A stretch of DNA of 7,706 nucleotides. It comes from an uncultured Spirochaetales bacterium. Its GTDB lineage: Bacteria; UBP6; UBA1177. Location of the stretch: NCBI GenBank assembly GCA_902780365.1, contig CACZFE010000077.1, forward strand, positions 1-7,706, in the 5' to 3' direction. Shown in pieces: positions 6,711 to 7,706 of this stretch; the stretch's first letter is position 1; every line of letters starts with the position of its first letter. Below the pieces are notes generated by a model. That model made no database searches. It saw only the letters and a list, made by a program, of their open reading frames with translations, and was not told the origin of the DNA. A program made the position numbers and the translations under genes.

Positions 6711-7567
6711 TTTAAAAGCTCCTCTATATATTTTCCTTTTCCTCTGTACTGTCTGCGCGCCATCCTGACTTTATCGAGATTTATCCCGACAGATTCTTTT
6801 CTTGAATCGAGATAGAACTCCTTTTCAGGCTGTGCAAGGAAACATTTCTCCAGCATAGTGAGCTGTTCCAGTGCTTTTTCCGAAACAAGAACATACTGAT
6901 TTCCCAAATTGGTGGCAGAAAGCGAGTGCATACACTGCTGATCCGTTATTTCTCCGTCTATGAAACTGTCTATTATTTCAAACATCCGGTTGTCTGCGAT
7001 CGGTGCCACTATATAGTCGGCATCATTGATCGAATCAAGCAGGGATCTTATGATTTTTGAAGAAGCGAACCCGCCGAGTCGGTTTCTGAAGTAAGCAATG
7101 GCAAGCATCCATTCGTTCGATACCCCGAAAACGCGCCTCTTCAAACCTTTTGTGTCAAAATCAAAAATGTAAAGAGAGGAATCGGGAAATCCGGCAACGA
7201 ACATCGCCGACTGTTCAAGGTTTTCTCCGCAGTAAAAACCAGCTCCGAAATCATTGCTTTTCTTTGATTTTGTAAGTTCGATCTTTCCCTCTATCCCGTT
7301 TTTCGAGCCGTGGAAAAGAGCGACATGACCTTTTTCTGAAAGTTCTTCCTTATAGAGTTGCTCTTTTATTTTGTTCAGCCGTATTCCGGCATTGAAAGCA
7401 AAATCGTAAAAAGCCGTTGTATTAATTTCGCTGATTTCGCTTTTTCCTGTGAGCCATTTACTCAAAGTAACGCGGGAGACCCCAATTTTTTTTGCAAATT
7501 CATCCGATGAAATCCCAAGCAGTTCTTTTACCGCCGCAATGTCTTCTGCCGTTCTGAAACTATCCAT
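6707..7567 (-). CDS. XRE-type HTH protein fused to DUF3990 (ADP-ribosyltransferase-like) domain
   Basis: Residues about 5-70 form a Cro/CI-type helix-turn-helix (SSDEFAKKIGVSRVTLSKWL, 20-39). From residue 80 a DUF3990 domain follows, with LFHGS (84-88), DFGAGFY (106-112) and a later ADYIVAPIADNRMFEIID block, then GNQYVLVSEKALEQL. To my knowledge DUF3990 belongs to the ADP-ribosyltransferase fold group; H86 and Y112 fit the first two positions of its H-Y-E/Q-type signature, and the third is uncertain. A likely reading is a self-regulating enzyme, possibly a toxin, whose HTH represses its own promoter. I start at the ATG at 7567 (286 aa), with GGTGG eight bases upstream; the in-frame GTG at 7579 has no ribosome binding site. 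It is first in an overlapping three-gene operon. Alternatively the domain could be an inactive, purely regulatory module. Confidence 0.85.
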   Translation of the reverse strand: MDSFRTAEDIAAVKELLGISSDEFAKKIGVSRVTLSKWLTGKSEISEINTTAFYDFAFNAGIRLNKIKEQLYKEELSEKGHVALFHGSKNGIEGKIELTKSKKSNDFGAGFYCGENLEQSAMFVAGFPDSSLYIFDFDTKGLKRRVFGVSNEWMLAIAYFRNRLGGFASSKIIRSLLDSINDADYIVAPIADNRMFEIIDSFIDGEITDQQCMHSLSATNLGNQYVLVSEKALEQLTMLEKCFLAQPEKEFYLDSRKESVGINLDKVRMARRQYRGKGKYIEELLK

Positions 7568-7585
7568 TTTTTCGACCACCCAAAA

Positions 7586-7618
7586 AACTTGTTTGTAAAG
7601 TATTTTACATTTAAGTTT
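7586..7618. repeat. Copy A of the 33-nt repeat, in the module promoter
   Basis: This sequence matches 6204-6236 at 29 of 33 positions in direct orientation, 1,382 nt apart. It covers the -10 box, most of the spacer and the transcript start region of the HTH-DUF3990 promoter. The two copies enclose the HTH-DUF3990 gene and nearly all of the 174-aa partner gene. Confidence 0.8.
7594..7609. promoter_or_regulatory. Candidate operator of the HTH-DUF3990 operon
   Basis: TGTAAA (7594-7599) and TTTACA (7604-7609) form a perfect inverted repeat around GTAT, directly over the -10 box of the operon promoter. The size and spacing suit an XRE-family dimer, so autorepression by the HTH domain of the first gene is likely. 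A related element, GTTTGCAAA (7615-7623), lies 24 nt from GTTTGTAAA (7591-7599) and could be a second site. Confidence 0.55.
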
Positions 7619-7629
7619 GCAAATGTCAA
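7602..7629 (-). promoter_or_regulatory. Promoter of the HTH-DUF3990 operon
   Basis: On the minus strand a perfect TTGACA (7629-7624) is followed by a 16-nt spacer and TAAAAT (7607-7602). Transcription would start near 7595, giving a leader of about 28 nt before the ATG at 7567. This is the best sigma-70-like promoter in the window. Confidence 0.7.
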
Positions 7630-7653
7630 GGAAGATTAAGCGGTGAAAAGAGA

Positions 7654-7706
7654 CTAAAACCTATCAGTTTCAGTAATTATCTTAAAAACAATGTCGGGGA
7701 AATCAT
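7654..7706 (-). CDS. Possible 3' end of an unidentified gene, cut by the window edge
   Basis: One minus-strand frame stays open from the window edge and reads DFPDIVFKIITETDRF before a TAG at 7656-7654. The composition is protein-like, and an end here would leave about 25 nt before the -35 box of the next operon, a natural spacing. Sixteen residues are too few to identify a family or to exclude chance. Confidence 0.3.
   Translation of the reverse strand, partial: DFPDIVFKIITETDRF

Noticed and set aside
7568..7579. A GTG start at 7579 for the HTH-DUF3990 protein
   Set aside because: It has no Shine-Dalgarno, while the ATG four codons later has GGTGG at a suitable distance.

Overview
The window holds six well-supported protein genes, one broken gene fragment at the left edge and a possible gene end at the right edge. 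I see no tRNA, rRNA, CRISPR array, transposase or integrase. The organism is a bacterium, probably Gram-negative: it has a lipoprotein signal peptide, strong GGAGG-type ribosome binding sites, moderate GC in the housekeeping genes and AT-rich spacers. The phylum cannot be fixed from the sequence. The Fkp-type fucokinase remnant and the ORF6N and ankyrin-lipoprotein families fit host-associated anaerobes of Bacteroidota-like or PVC-like lineages, but this is inference.

Left part (1-1672): a minus-strand remnant of a Fkp-type L-fucokinase is frameshifted and lacks its expected N-terminal part. About 350 bases of AT-rich, gene-poor DNA follow, with a short direct repeat, a hairpin and a TATAAT box. 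Then comes a plus-strand gene for an ORF6N-domain protein with a phospholipase-D-like C-terminal domain. That gene contains a perfect 33-bp palindrome inside its ORF6N coding region. This part looks like accessory DNA.

Middle (1724-4522): glnA (type I glutamine synthetase, minus strand) is divergent from a Ycf46-like AAA+ ATPase gene (plus strand) across a 117-nt spacer. Both look intact and have strong Shine-Dalgarno sequences. The true glnA start is the ATG at 3076; the upstream TTG lies in its ribosome binding site.

Right part (4597-7567, minus strand): three genes form a compact operon, each overlapping the next by ATGA. In order of transcription they are an XRE-type HTH protein fused to a DUF3990 (ADP-ribosyltransferase-like) domain, a 174-aa partner protein, and a 530-aa ankyrin-repeat lipoprotein with an unrecognised C-terminal domain. 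The first two resemble a toxin-antitoxin pair. The promoter has TTGACA and TAAAAT boxes with a perfect inverted repeat over the -10 box, a good candidate autoregulatory operator. A 33-nt imperfect copy of this region (29/33 identical) occurs 1,382 nt away as the in-frame 3' end of the second gene, just before the lipoprotein start. The two-gene module is therefore bracketed by direct repeats.

The signals most worth following are this repeat-bracketed module with its lipoprotein third gene, and the palindrome inside the ORF6N gene.
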